Assembly: GCF_016907875.1 (NCBI RefSeq)
Contig: NZ_JAFBCU010000001.1
Location: forward strand, 620,001-684,000
DNA: 64,000 nt
DNA from: Arthrobacter roseus
GTDB taxonomy: Bacteria; Actinomycetota; Actinomycetes; Actinomycetales; Micrococcaceae
Direction: 5' to 3'
The notes under the pieces were generated by a model that ran no database searches, was not told the DNA's origin, and was given only the letters and a program-made list of their open reading frames with translations. This document shows, piece by piece, positions 50,323 to 57,174 of this stretch. The stretch's first letter is position 1; the number at the start of each line of letters is the position of its first letter. Both the position numbers and the translations under genes were made by a program.

Positions 50323-50462
50323 CGTGTTTCCTGTTCGTGTAGGTCGTTGATGTGCGTTCTTGTGGCGGCCCGTAGGTCTGCGAGGGCCACGGCGAGAGCG
50401 TAGGAGTCGGCGTCATCCGCAACCGCGAAAATGAACGCTAAGAGAGCTTCGTCGAGGGTCAT
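50319..50462 (-). CDS. small acidic protein, 47 aa
   Basis: ATG 50462 overlaps the previous stop (50459). MTLDEALLAFIFAVADDADS then YALAVALADLRAATRTHI, an amphipathic helical microprotein. Function unknown. Confidence 0.62.
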   Translation of the reverse strand: MTLDEALLAFIFAVADDADSYALAVALADLRAATRTHINDLHEQETR

Positions 50463-50704
50463 GGCTTCTCCATTGGCGTCTCGTCCACCGTTACTGGTGG
50501 CGCTTCCCAGTCTTTCGGGGTAATCTGTTCCGGCATTTTCCCAACAACTGCCATGTACCACTCAATACTTTTGCCACGCATCTCGATTTGCTCAACGGGT
50601 GAAAGGTTGTGGATACAAGATGATGAGTGGAGGTGCTTTCCTCCATTCTGGAACCGGCGGTTGAGCGCAGCAATAACTAAATCTTGAACCTGGTTTGTTT
50701 CCAT
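50459..50704 (-). CDS. hypothetical phage protein, 81 aa
   Basis: AAGGA five bases before ATG 50704 decides the start over 50749. METNQVQDLVIAALNRRFQN, then SSSCIHNLSPVEQIEMRGKS and a Pro-rich C-terminus. Unrecognised. Confidence 0.68.
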   Translation of the reverse strand: METNQVQDLVIAALNRRFQNGGKHLHSSSCIHNLSPVEQIEMRGKSIEWYMAVVGKMPEQITPKDWEAPPVTVDETPMEKP

Positions 50705-50756
50705 GACGTTCCTTACTTCCGGGGGTAGTCGTGGTAGATCGGGGCGCACGGGGGTC

Positions 50757-51005
50757 TCATGAGAGGTACACCAACCCGAATACGGCGAATAGGACTGTGA
50801 AGCCGAGGAAGATCAGCGCGCATTCCATGACGTCGTGACGTAGAGTTCGGTGGCCGGGGAAGCACCGCTTACACTCCGGGTCATCCACGACGGGGATGCT
50901 CGGGTGCTCGATGTACCTGTGACGCCACAGCCCGTTCTTGGCTCGGTCGGGGCAGGTGCACGGGTTCACCGGGTCGAGAGTCTCGTCGTGCTGTTGGGAG
51001 CTCAT
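50757..51005 (-). CDS. small membrane protein with cysteine motifs, 82 aa
   Basis: Two Cys clusters (PVNPCTCPDRAKNG, DPECKRCFPGHRTL) are followed by one C-terminal membrane helix (CALIFLGFTVLFAVFGLVYL). Predicted orientation places the Cys part in the cytoplasm if the helix is a tail anchor. It is the only membrane protein in the early cluster, and could act on the host envelope. Confidence 0.72.
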   Translation of the reverse strand: MSSQQHDETLDPVNPCTCPDRAKNGLWRHRYIEHPSIPVVDDPECKRCFPGHRTLRHDVMECALIFLGFTVLFAVFGLVYLS

Positions 51006-51157
51006 GGGGTCACCTGCACGGCCATGAGTGCGTCCCGGAAAGCGTCGTCAGCGGCATAGGCGGAATCCCAGGATCCTTCTTTGATGACCGCCGACTCCCA
51101 TGTCGTCATTGCTGCCCGGTGGAGGTCTAGCAGGTTATTGCGCTCTTGCTCGCTCAT
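51002..51157 (-). CDS. small early protein, copy B of a duplicated family, 51 aa
   Basis: MSEQERNNLLDLHRAAMTTW ... AADDAFRDALMAVQVTP. It aligns along its whole length with the N-terminal 51 residues of the protein at 51755-52006 (M-[ST]-E-x-E-R-x-N-L, then A-A-D-x-x-F-x-D-A-L-x-A-x-Q-x-T-P). Coupled on both sides. Confidence 0.7.
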   Translation of the reverse strand: MSEQERNNLLDLHRAAMTTWESAVIKEGSWDSAYAADDAFRDALMAVQVTP

Positions 51158-51402
51158 GGGGTTTCCTCGTCTAAAGCTTTGATGGTTGGGCAGGGCCAGA
51201 TGCTCCAGTTGCCGTCGTCTTGACCACAGCCTGTGCAGAACAGATCCACGTGCTGGGATTTGCCGGCGTACATCACGGCGTCCATTGGTGCGTGAATATC
51301 GCGGACCCGCTGAATGGCTGCGCATTGGGCGTCGATACGGGAATGCAACTTATTGGTCCCCTCTGCGATCTTCGCTATGAGTGATTCCGTGTGAACATTC
51401 AC
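51154..51402 (-). CDS. hypothetical phage protein, 82 aa
   Basis: MNVHTESLIAKIAEGTNKLH, helical, then VDLFCTGCGQDDGNWSIWPC with a CxxC and a third cysteine. Unrecognised; lies between the two members of the duplicated family. Confidence 0.7.
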   Translation of the reverse strand: MNVHTESLIAKIAEGTNKLHSRIDAQCAAIQRVRDIHAPMDAVMYAGKSQHVDLFCTGCGQDDGNWSIWPCPTIKALDEETP

Positions 51403-51758
51403 GACGCTGCCCTGTCCTTCATCCCGTAGGTGACTTCATAGATGACCGCGTTCAGACTGTGCTTGCACTGGTCGAGGACTATGTAGCGGTCTGCGTCGTA
51501 GTCCATGTACGGGTTCAGGTTCTCACCCGCTGTTATGTCGGAAACCGCACGGGTTAGCGCCATTGCTTCGTCAACGTCACCAGTCGTTAGATCCCGGTGG
51601 AGGATGGCTGAGAGTATCCGGCGTATCTGCGGCACCGCGTCTATGTCATCCGTGAGCTCATGATCCGCGAGGGTGAGTGCCTTCCGGAGTTGCTGCTGTG
51701 CCTGCTCACGGTTGGGCGGGGTGTCGGTGAGGTGCGAGATGATGTCTTCGAGTTTCAT
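51399..51758 (-). CDS. hypothetical phage protein, 119 aa
   Basis: ATG 51758 overlaps the previous stop. MKLEDIISHLTDTPPNREQA, helical throughout (AQQQLRKALTLADHELTDD), C-terminal QCKHSLNAVIYEVTYGMKD. Unrecognised. Confidence 0.7.
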   Translation of the reverse strand: MKLEDIISHLTDTPPNREQAQQQLRKALTLADHELTDDIDAVPQIRRILSAILHRDLTTGDVDEAMALTRAVSDITAGENLNPYMDYDADRYIVLDQCKHSLNAVIYEVTYGMKDRAAS

Positions 51759-52006
51759 TTCTTCACTCCAAACTTGTAGTGGCGGCCCGGCTGTAGTTGC
51801 TGGGTGAGCGCGTCGTATATGCGGCGGGTGATGGCCCATCGGGTGGGGCGAATGGGGGTCGCCTGAATGGCATCCAGTGCGTCCTTGAATGATTTATCGG
51901 CGGCTAGTGCGTTGGGCCAAAGCCTGGGCTCTGCGACTGCGCGCCTATAGAGATATATGGCGCTCAAATAGAGGTTGGATAGATTGTCGCGCTCTTTTTC
52001 AGTCAT
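51755..52006 (-). CDS. early protein, copy A of a duplicated family, 83 aa
   Basis: MTEKERDNLSNLYLSAIYLY ... AADKSFKDALDAIQATP followed by a basic C-terminal 32 residues (TRWAITRRIYDALTQQLQ). The first 51 residues are homologous to the 51-aa protein at 51002-51157, which lacks the extension. Function unknown. Confidence 0.7.
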   Translation of the reverse strand: MTEKERDNLSNLYLSAIYLYRRAVAEPRLWPNALAADKSFKDALDAIQATPIRPTRWAITRRIYDALTQQLQPGRHYKFGVKK

Positions 52007-52278
52007 GACGTTTCCTTCGGTGATGCCACCCAGACGCGAATAATCCCGCTCTTCCTGGATGGGGTGGTTGACTCTCGGTAACCGGCACAAGTGATGACGC
52101 CGGCCTTTCGTGCTGCTTGGAACGCGTTGCCGTAGCAGGAACCGGACGGGGCGGGCCTTAGTGCGGCGCGGACATCCTCGACAGTGAACGTCAATCCCGA
52201 TAGCGCATAGGTTTCGATCCACCGCAGCGCGTCCTGATGCCACTCGTCGCGGTCATCGAGTACGGCGGGGGTACTCAT
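52003..52278 (-). CDS. winged-helix-like phage protein, 91 aa
   Basis: ATG 52278 overlaps the previous stop. DEWHQDALRWIETYALSGLT, FTVEDVRAALRPAPSGSCYG, AFQAARKAGVITCAGYRE and GIIRVWVAS follow the helix-helix-wing order of small replication or regulatory winged helices. Target unknown. Confidence 0.72.
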   Translation of the reverse strand: MSTPAVLDDRDEWHQDALRWIETYALSGLTFTVEDVRAALRPAPSGSCYGNAFQAARKAGVITCAGYRESTTPSRKSGIIRVWVASPKETS

Positions 52279-52736
52279 GGGGTGGTGCTCAGGTCGCCTG
52301 TGCGGTCGTCGCATTTCCTGATCAAGTCAATAGCGACCTGCATTGACCTAGACAGCGCGTCGTATCCAGTTGGTGGCGTATTCTCGCCGTATGCCGCTCG
52401 GCCAATTCTGGCCGCTACTGCATCCCTGCTTTTAGATAGACGTGCTTCGTCTATAGACCTTTCGTGGTTCAGTCTTAGTGCAATCGCTATCCAGTGCCGC
52501 GCCATGATCCAAGCATCATTTTCGTCCGTAACCGAAGGTGCAGACTCAGTTATAACCCCGCAATTCTCGTGCGTCGCCCACGCATCCGATACGCTGGTGG
52601 GGTCGTATGTTACGCGCCCCAAGTCTCGGATAGGGATGATGACATTCTCATCAAGGATTGCCTTAGCCATTCCGTCCAATGAGCCGAACGGCTGCATGGA
52701 ACTTATCAATTGCTGAACTTCTTTTTCGGTGCTCAT
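52275..52736 (-). CDS. hypothetical phage protein, 153 aa
   Basis: ATG 52736 overlaps the previous stop (52733). MSTEKEVQQLISSMQPFGSL, AWIMARHWIAIALRLNHERS and SRSMQVAIDLIRKCDDRTG. Helical, soluble. No family recognised. Confidence 0.72.
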   Translation of the reverse strand: MSTEKEVQQLISSMQPFGSLDGMAKAILDENVIIPIRDLGRVTYDPTSVSDAWATHENCGVITESAPSVTDENDAWIMARHWIAIALRLNHERSIDEARLSKSRDAVAARIGRAAYGENTPPTGYDALSRSMQVAIDLIRKCDDRTGDLSTTP

Positions 52737-52966
52737 GCGGCTGTCCTCCGTGCTGCGTTGATGGCGTTCTCTGCCAGAACGTTGTCCGTGGCAAGCTCCC
52801 CGGTCTCGTCTGCGTAATCCAAGAAGTACGATTCGATCTCGACGTGCAGCCCGGTTTCGTCGTTGAGTTTCTGCATCCGGCGCGCAGTCTTTTTCATCTC
52901 GGAGAATGTAGCGGTGATGTTGTTCTCTTCGTTGTATTTGGCGAGTTGGGTTAGGTAGTTGGGCAT
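52733..52966 (-). CDS. hypothetical phage protein, 77 aa
   Basis: MPNYLTQLAKYNEENNITAT, TFSEMKKTARRMQKLNDETG, ending AENAINAARRTAA; charged helices. It starts the coupled chain of early genes after a 70-base gap from the HNH gene. Confidence 0.7.
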   Translation of the reverse strand: MPNYLTQLAKYNEENNITATFSEMKKTARRMQKLNDETGLHVEIESYFLDYADETGELATDNVLAENAINAARRTAA

Positions 52967-53036
52967 GACAATTAGCCCTATCTCTCCGCAAGTGACACGG
53001 AGGTAGTGGTGTGGGGTGGTGCGGGGGTGTGGTTAG

Positions 53037-53450
53037 CTATCGTCGGCGAGCTGATGCGCCGGAGCTGAGTGCGAAGATACTTGGTGCTTGCTTCGCCCGC
53101 CGTGCTTGGCGTGCTATTGATGCAGTGCTACGACAGTCATCGCAGCGGCACCCTTTGTGGTAAGCCCATTCAGTGCCACATTTAACTTTCACGGCACGTT
53201 CTGCGCTGGTTTTGATCTGGTGGTGATTAGAGCAAAGAACTTGACACTTGGAAGTTTCTTCGTGGATACGTTCGGAGGACCAAGACCAAATGCGATGGGA
53301 TACTTTCTGCGTTGGATCAATGTGGTCAAGTTCAAGTTCGGCGGTTGACCCGCACTTTGCGCAAGACTTCCCTGCGAAGAATGCTGCGCGACGGTTGGCG
53401 TACCAACTGCGCTGGTACTCAGCTCGATCTGCTTGGCTATTGAATGGCAT
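53037..53450 (-). CDS. HNH endonuclease
   Basis: 137 residues: CAKCGSTAELELDHIDPTQK, then CQVLCSNHHQIKTSAER, the full HNH core, plus a downstream EWAYHKGCRCDDCRSTAS Cys cluster and basic tail. It sits beside the excisionase-like gene, away from the packaging HNH genes; probably a selfish or recombination-related nuclease. Confidence 0.88.
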   Translation of the reverse strand: MPFNSQADRAEYQRSWYANRRAAFFAGKSCAKCGSTAELELDHIDPTQKVSHRIWSWSSERIHEETSKCQVLCSNHHQIKTSAERAVKVKCGTEWAYHKGCRCDDCRSTASIARQARRAKQAPSIFALSSGASARRR

Positions 53451-53456
53451 GACGGC

Positions 53457-53690
53457 CTAGGCTGCGAGTGCGCGGCGCTTGCGCTTTGGCTGGTTGGTTG
53501 CGATCTGTGGTTTGAACTTCTCATCAATGGCGACAATGTCAGCCTCGGAGAATCGGATGGACCGGCCTTCGCGCTGGTGGGGCCATCCTCGGCGGTCACC
53601 TTCGCTGTACTGGCGGCACTTCTTCCAGACCGTTTCATCTGTGTATCGGTAGCGTTCCGCTACCTCCAGGACGGTCATAAGCTTTTCCAT
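53457..53690 (-). CDS. excisionase-like helix-turn-helix protein
   Basis: 77 residues from ATG 53690 (start uncertain; ATG 53753 gives 98). MEKLMTVLEVAERYRYTDET then VWKKCRQYSEGDRRGWPHQR, GRSIRFSEADIVAIDEKF: an HTH_17/MerR-like winged helix of Xis or Cro-type phage proteins. It is the first early gene, divergent from the repressor, so it could be excisionase, Cro-like, or both. Confidence 0.75.
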   Translation of the reverse strand: MEKLMTVLEVAERYRYTDETVWKKCRQYSEGDRRGWPHQREGRSIRFSEADIVAIDEKFKPQIATNQPKRKRRALAA

Positions 53691-53737
53691 TTGCGGCTTC
53701 ACCCTTCTGGGTTCGAGTTGTGTTTTGCTGGGTATGT

Positions 53738-53761
53738 ACCCATCTAAACCCATCTAAACCC
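53738..53761 (-). repeat. 10-bp tandem repeat at the start of the early operon
   Basis: ACCCATCTAA occurs twice in tandem plus ACCC (53738-53761). The 10-base period equals one helical turn. It lies in the leader of the HTH gene and may bind a regulator. Confidence 0.6.
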
Positions 53762-53821
53762 AACTTGCAACCCGCGAACTACATCCATGTAATTAAATCA
53801 AGGGGTAAAAGTGCCTCTGAC

Positions 53822-53875
53822 TAGGTGTGATGTACGTAAAAAAGACTTTTAAATAACCTGATTCACACCTATGCT
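53822..53875 (+). promoter_or_regulatory. lysogeny control region: operator pair and repressor promoter
   Basis: A perfect 9-bp inverted repeat, TAGGTGTGA (53822-53830) and TCACACCTA (53863-53871), with 32 bases between arms (41 bases centre to centre, about four turns). The right arm overlaps the repressor -10 box TATGCT (53870-53875), six bases before the ATG at 53882. I could not fix the leftward promoter. Confidence 0.65.
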
Positions 53876-53881
53876 GAACCC

Positions 53882-54310
53882 ATGAGTAACCAAGTAGAAC
53901 CAACTCGGCGGCGACTGATAGCCCTAGCCAGAACCGAGCGAGGATCACGGACCCGCAATGAGGTCTGGGCAGGCATCGAAGGTTTAGCGTTCAACACCTA
54001 CGCCAACTTCGAGTCAGGCAAGAGTTGGCCTCGAAGTTCAAGCCTGCGCCGGATCGAAGAAGTACTTGGTTGGAAAACTGGGGCAATAGATGAGGCTCTT
54101 GCCTCGGATATGGAACCGGCACTCATCACAGTGGCCCACATGCGGGGTAGTGAGCCCTTCGTTGTGTCAACCTCATCCATCCAGGGATACAGCGACAGCG
54201 ACCTACTCCATGAGATGATGCGGCGTGCGGCGGCACGCGAGAGGTACGACCTTGCGGCGTCAGATGAACTCGGCGGCATCAGCAAAGGTGACGTAGGGGA
54301 GGGCTCATAA
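53882..54310 (+). CDS. phage repressor, XRE-like HTH
   Basis: 142 residues. N-terminal half SNQVEPTRRRLIALARTERG, GLAFNTYANFESGKSWPRSS and LRRIEEVLGWKTGAI form a Cro/C1-type HTH. The C-terminus has no LexA-like self-cleavage domain, consistent with inactivation by the following ImmA-type protease. The predicted message is leaderless. It sits beside the operator at 53822-53871. Confidence 0.88.
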   Translation: MSNQVEPTRRRLIALARTERGSRTRNEVWAGIEGLAFNTYANFESGKSWPRSSSLRRIEEVLGWKTGAIDEALASDMEPALITVAHMRGSEPFVVSTSSIQGYSDSDLLHEMMRRAAARERYDLAASDELGGISKGDVGEGS

Positions 54311-54338
54311 TGTCAGTGCGACGTGAGAGGGTTTCTCC

Positions 54339-54740
54339 ATGTTGGAGGCATGGCGTTGGGTCGAAGCGCTCGGGGTGCGCATCGTGGATGGCAATCTTGG
54401 GGAGCTCAATGGTGCCTATTTGCACGATCACCGAACAATCCTGATGGATCTCAACCTCGCGCCAGTCCAATACCATTCAACGCTCATGCATGAACTCGGG
54501 CATGCGTTCCATGACCACGACAGGACAACACCCAGGAATGAATGGGAGGCGTCCCAATGGGTGGCGCGGGCACTTATCCGGGGCTGTGAGTATGAGGCGC
54601 TAATAAAGGTGTTTGAGTGCCCCCAATCGATTGCCTTCGAGATGGGGGTTTTGCCCCGTGATGTCGTCAATTATCAGCAGTGGCGGGAAACGGTAGTCAG
54701 ATCACCTGGCTGGTCCGAATCTGCGGAAAATAGCTGCTGA
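54339..54740 (+). CDS. ImmA/IrrE-type metallopeptidase
   Basis: 133 residues from ATG 54339 (GAGAGGG eight bases upstream). Zinc motif HELGHAFHDH is intact, with LDLNLAPVQYHSTLM before and EWEASQWVARALIRG after it (third ligand E). In ICEBs1 and related elements ImmA cleaves the ImmR repressor; the gene order here (repressor, then protease) is the same. It probably triggers induction. Confidence 0.9.
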   Translation: MLEAWRWVEALGVRIVDGNLGELNGAYLHDHRTILMDLNLAPVQYHSTLMHELGHAFHDHDRTTPRNEWEASQWVARALIRGCEYEALIKVFECPQSIAFEMGVLPRDVVNYQQWRETVVRSPGWSESAENSC

Positions 54741-54750
54741 CTTTTACAGC
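54735..54750 (+). promoter_or_regulatory. putative integrase arm-type site near attR
   Basis: TGCTGACTTTTACAGC differs from the attL-side copy (14741-14756) at one base. It overlaps the immA stop codon and lies 93 bases before the attR core. Confidence 0.55.
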
Positions 54751-54842
54751 AGATACACACAAGACCACCGACCTACACCCAGCTAGAACCAACAATTTTT
54801 AGATCAGTACCCAATTTAGACCCTAGTTTCCGGGGCACCAAT

Positions 54843-54868
54843 GGGGGTTCAAATCCCCCATCCTCCGC
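54843..54868. repeat. attR core
   Basis: The second copy of the 26-bp tRNA-Ser 3' end. No tRNA is formed here, since the 5' part is missing. Confidence 0.95.
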
Positions 54869-54873
54869 CAGAG

Positions 54874-54910
54874 AAAAAGCTCCATCGACCACGGGTCGGT
54901 GGAGCTTTTT
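54874..54910 (+). terminator. displaced host terminator of tRNA-Ser
   Basis: AAAAAGCTCCATCGACC/GGTCGGTGGAGCTTTTT forms a 17-bp stem with one G-U pair and a three- to four-base loop, bearing a T-run. Before integration it would have followed tRNA-Ser by five bases. Confidence 0.85.
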
Positions 54911-54938
54911 CGTTGTCCGCTCCCGAGCCAGCGCCGAG

Positions 54939-55844
54939 TTAGCCCTGCGCGGCCAAGCGTGCGTGACGACGGAGGGCGGCTTCTTCGCTCGGTCCCTCGG
55001 GGCCCAACCCAAGCTTGATCAGGCCGAGGACCACCATGACTGCGGGTTTCACGGGCAGCCGGACGGGCCCGATGCGCGGAACGTCCAGGCCGAGCATCTC
55101 CCGTTGCCATGGCGTGAGGGTGGCGACTGCTCCGGCAAACAGCACGCGATAGCCGAGGCGCTGTGAGCGGGGCAGCGGTGGTCTGCGGATGAAGCCAATG
55201 ACGTCACGGACTTGGTCGCTGCCCGTGAGCTCGGGCCTGAACTCCTCGAGTTGCGCCTGAAGTTCCGCTTCGCTCTGTGGCGGGTTCTCCACCCGCATGA
55301 GTTCTCCGGCGCGCGCCCATTCGGCCACATACTGGTCCGGCCCGCCCGGTATACCGAACCCGTACTTCTTGTGCGCGGTGAGGAAGGCGTCGGTGAAGGC
55401 AAGGTGTACCCAGCGCAGCAGGTGGGGGTCATTGGCGGAGTAGTCGCGGGTTTCGCCGCGGCTGTCACGGTAGGTTCCATTGACACGCTCGTGCAGTTTC
55501 AGCACCCAGTTGCTCCCGGCGCGTGCGGCATCCGTTGACCCGTAGGTCACGGTAAAGATCCAACGGATCGTACCCGCGAGGCGGCCCAGAGGATCGGCCT
55601 TGTAACTCGAAAAATCGTGGACGCCCGCCATCGCGCCCGGGTGAAGTGCCTGGACCAGCAGCGCACGGATGCCGGCAACGGTCGGCGTCATCGAACTGTG
55701 GATGGTCCAGGTTGCCGAATCGGGTGAAAAGTACCCGACGTCGTCGCCCTGTTCCAGTGCCTGCGTCCATTCAGGGGGTTCATCGCCAGTGCCGGAGAAT
55801 GTGTTGCGAAGTTCGGTGCGGAGCCGGGAGAGCAGTGAAGCCAT
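54939..55844 (-). CDS. DUF2236 / MpaB-family oxygenase-like protein
   Basis: 301 residues. TPTVAGIRALLVQALHPGAM, GVHDFSSYKADPLGRLAGTI, HLLRWVHLAFTDAFLTAHKK and REMLGLDVPRIGPVR are typical of the ER-bound oxygenase mpaB/mpaB'/Rubber oxygenase catalytic-domain family (DUF2236). The conserved histidines (LHPGAM, VHD, RWVH) are putative haem or metal ligands. The substrate is unknown. Confidence 0.88.
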   Translation of the reverse strand: MASLLSRLRTELRNTFSGTGDEPPEWTQALEQGDDVGYFSPDSATWTIHSSMTPTVAGIRALLVQALHPGAMAGVHDFSSYKADPLGRLAGTIRWIFTVTYGSTDAARAGSNWVLKLHERVNGTYRDSRGETRDYSANDPHLLRWVHLAFTDAFLTAHKKYGFGIPGGPDQYVAEWARAGELMRVENPPQSEAELQAQLEEFRPELTGSDQVRDVIGFIRRPPLPRSQRLGYRVLFAGAVATLTPWQREMLGLDVPRIGPVRLPVKPAVMVVLGLIKLGLGPEGPSEEAALRRHARLAAQG

Positions 55845-55876
55845 GTCACCAGTATGCGCTCAGCGGGGACGGAACG

Positions 55877-56773
55877 TCAGACGACGGCGTCGTCGCTTTC
55901 CGCTTCCCCGGCCGCCATGGCGCTCCACCGGCGCAGGTAGGCAGCGCCAGCGTCGTCGTTGATCAGCTCACCAGCTGTCAGGATGCGGTATGCCTTTGCG
56001 GGGATACCCTCTGCCGGCCGCACGTCCACATGGGTTACGGGATGCCCGTTGCGGTGGAGCCAGTCCGCCATGGCGTAGTCGGTTCGGGAGTCTCCGACCG
56101 TGCGCCATTCCTGGGGGAGGATACCATCTTGTGCCAGAAGCTCGACGGCGCGGCAGGCGCCAAGGTCTTTACCGACCCGCACCGATTCGATGTCGGTAGC
56201 GATAATGTTCGGGTCAATCCGGTAGTCGACGGCGTCGTCGGAGCCCGCCTCGTGGTGGTCCAGTCGGGACACGCCGTAACCGTACTGACGCATGAGCTGC
56301 AGGACCTCCGCGTCGAACGTTTCCTGCTCCGCACGGTAGTCCACGTTCGAAACGTCGATGCGCTGCTCCACGGAAATCATGGCGCGCTTGGTCTCATCGA
56401 AGAACATGTGGGACCCGTACTTGTTCTGAACCAGCTGGCGCACTGAATCGCTGAGTTTCTGCGGCATCTTCAGTTCGTGATCGATGGACAGCGGCCCCTC
56501 GCCGTCGGACGTGAAGGAGAACCAGGTGGAACCCTTCTCGCAGATCGCGTGGAACGTCACATTAGCCGGAAGCCCAGTAGTGAGTAACGGGGCCATGATC
56601 TGCTCCCTGATGAACGAATCTGAGCGACCCGTATTGAAGATTACTGGCCAACCAGTCACCGCGATGGACCGGAGGCTGGCAATGATTTCCGCTGAAACCT
56701 TCCGTGTCTCCGGATTCGCTATGGGACCGTCGACGTCGAGGAGCAGGGCCATGGCCGGTGTTGAAGAAGACAT
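55877..56773 (-). CDS. HAD-superfamily hydrolase
   Basis: 298 residues. Motif I is ALLLDVDGPIANP with nucleophile D; motif II FNTGRSD; motif IV region TVGDSRTDYAMADWL near residue 240. The cap part (residues of about 80-200) is of type II, as in trehalose/sucrose phosphatase-like HADs. ATG 56782 is an alternative start. The substrate is probably a small phosphate ester. Confidence 0.85.
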   Translation of the reverse strand: MSSSTPAMALLLDVDGPIANPETRKVSAEIIASLRSIAVTGWPVIFNTGRSDSFIREQIMAPLLTTGLPANVTFHAICEKGSTWFSFTSDGEGPLSIDHELKMPQKLSDSVRQLVQNKYGSHMFFDETKRAMISVEQRIDVSNVDYRAEQETFDAEVLQLMRQYGYGVSRLDHHEAGSDDAVDYRIDPNIIATDIESVRVGKDLGACRAVELLAQDGILPQEWRTVGDSRTDYAMADWLHRNGHPVTHVDVRPAEGIPAKAYRILTAGELINDDAGAAYLRRWSAMAAGEAESDDAVV

Positions 56774-56862
56774 ACCCACCATTATCCGGCCCGCGGGTAA
56801 CCATTTGGCTACGAGGCATCGGGCACGCCGAGACGCAAATACCATTGGCGGCCAAAGTTATC

Positions 56863-56868
56863 TACGCT
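56863..56868 (+). promoter_or_regulatory. -10 box of a probable leaderless transcript
   Basis: TACGCT, six bases (TGATGA), then GTG at 56875. No good -35 at normal spacing. A TTGGCGGCCAA palindrome lies just upstream (56845-56855). Confidence 0.45.
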
Positions 56869-56874
56869 TGATGA

Positions 56875-57174
56875 GTGATCTTCAAAGCTGTAGGCGACGC
56901 CCGCCCGTACCCGGACCATGGCCATGTCACGCCCAAAGACTGGGCGGCGGTCGCTCCGCGCCAGATGCGGCTGGACGAATTGGTCACCACCAAGACCACC
57001 CTTGATCTTGAGGCGCTGCTCGCCGAGGACTCCACCTTTTTTGGTGACCTGTTCCCGCACGTCGTGAAGTGGAAGGGCGTCCTCTACCTTGAGGACGGGC
57101 TCCATCGGGCCGTTCGTACCGCCCTGCACCAGCGCACCATCCTCCACGCTCGTGTGCTGGATCTTGATGACTGA
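56875..57174 (+). CDS. VapB-family-like conserved actinobacterial protein
   Basis: 99 residues. GTG 56875; MIFKAVGDARPYPDHGHVTP and the C-terminal KGVLYLEDGLHRAVRTALHQ then RTILHARVLDLDD. Actinobacterial homologues next to LytR_C genes are commonly annotated as VapB-family antitoxin, but no VapC toxin is present, so a true antitoxin role is doubtful. The stop overlaps the downstream start region. Confidence 0.7.
   Translation: MIFKAVGDARPYPDHGHVTPKDWAAVAPRQMRLDELVTTKTTLDLEALLAEDSTFFGDLFPHVVKWKGVLYLEDGLHRAVRTALHQRTILHARVLDLDD

Larger units (their letters stand above)
14645..54868. mobile_element. temperate siphophage prophage integrated in tRNA-Ser(GGA), 40.2 kb
   Basis: Bounded by a 26-bp perfect direct repeat (14645-14670 and 54843-54868). 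It contains integrase, an immunity region, early recombination and replication genes, packaging, head, tail and lysis modules in standard siphophage order. Every module expected for a functional phage is present. The main doubtful parts are the large terminase, split across two frames, and a frameshifted early gene. Whether it can be induced is unknown. Confidence 0.95.

Noticed and set aside
54838-54869. Second tRNA gene at attR
   Set aside because: Only the T arm and 3' acceptor are present; there is no anticodon arm or 5' half.
56875-57174. Toxin-antitoxin system at the VapB-like gene
   Set aside because: No PIN-domain toxin is adjacent; the partner is a LytR_C membrane protein, and the pairing is conserved in style with housekeeping loci.
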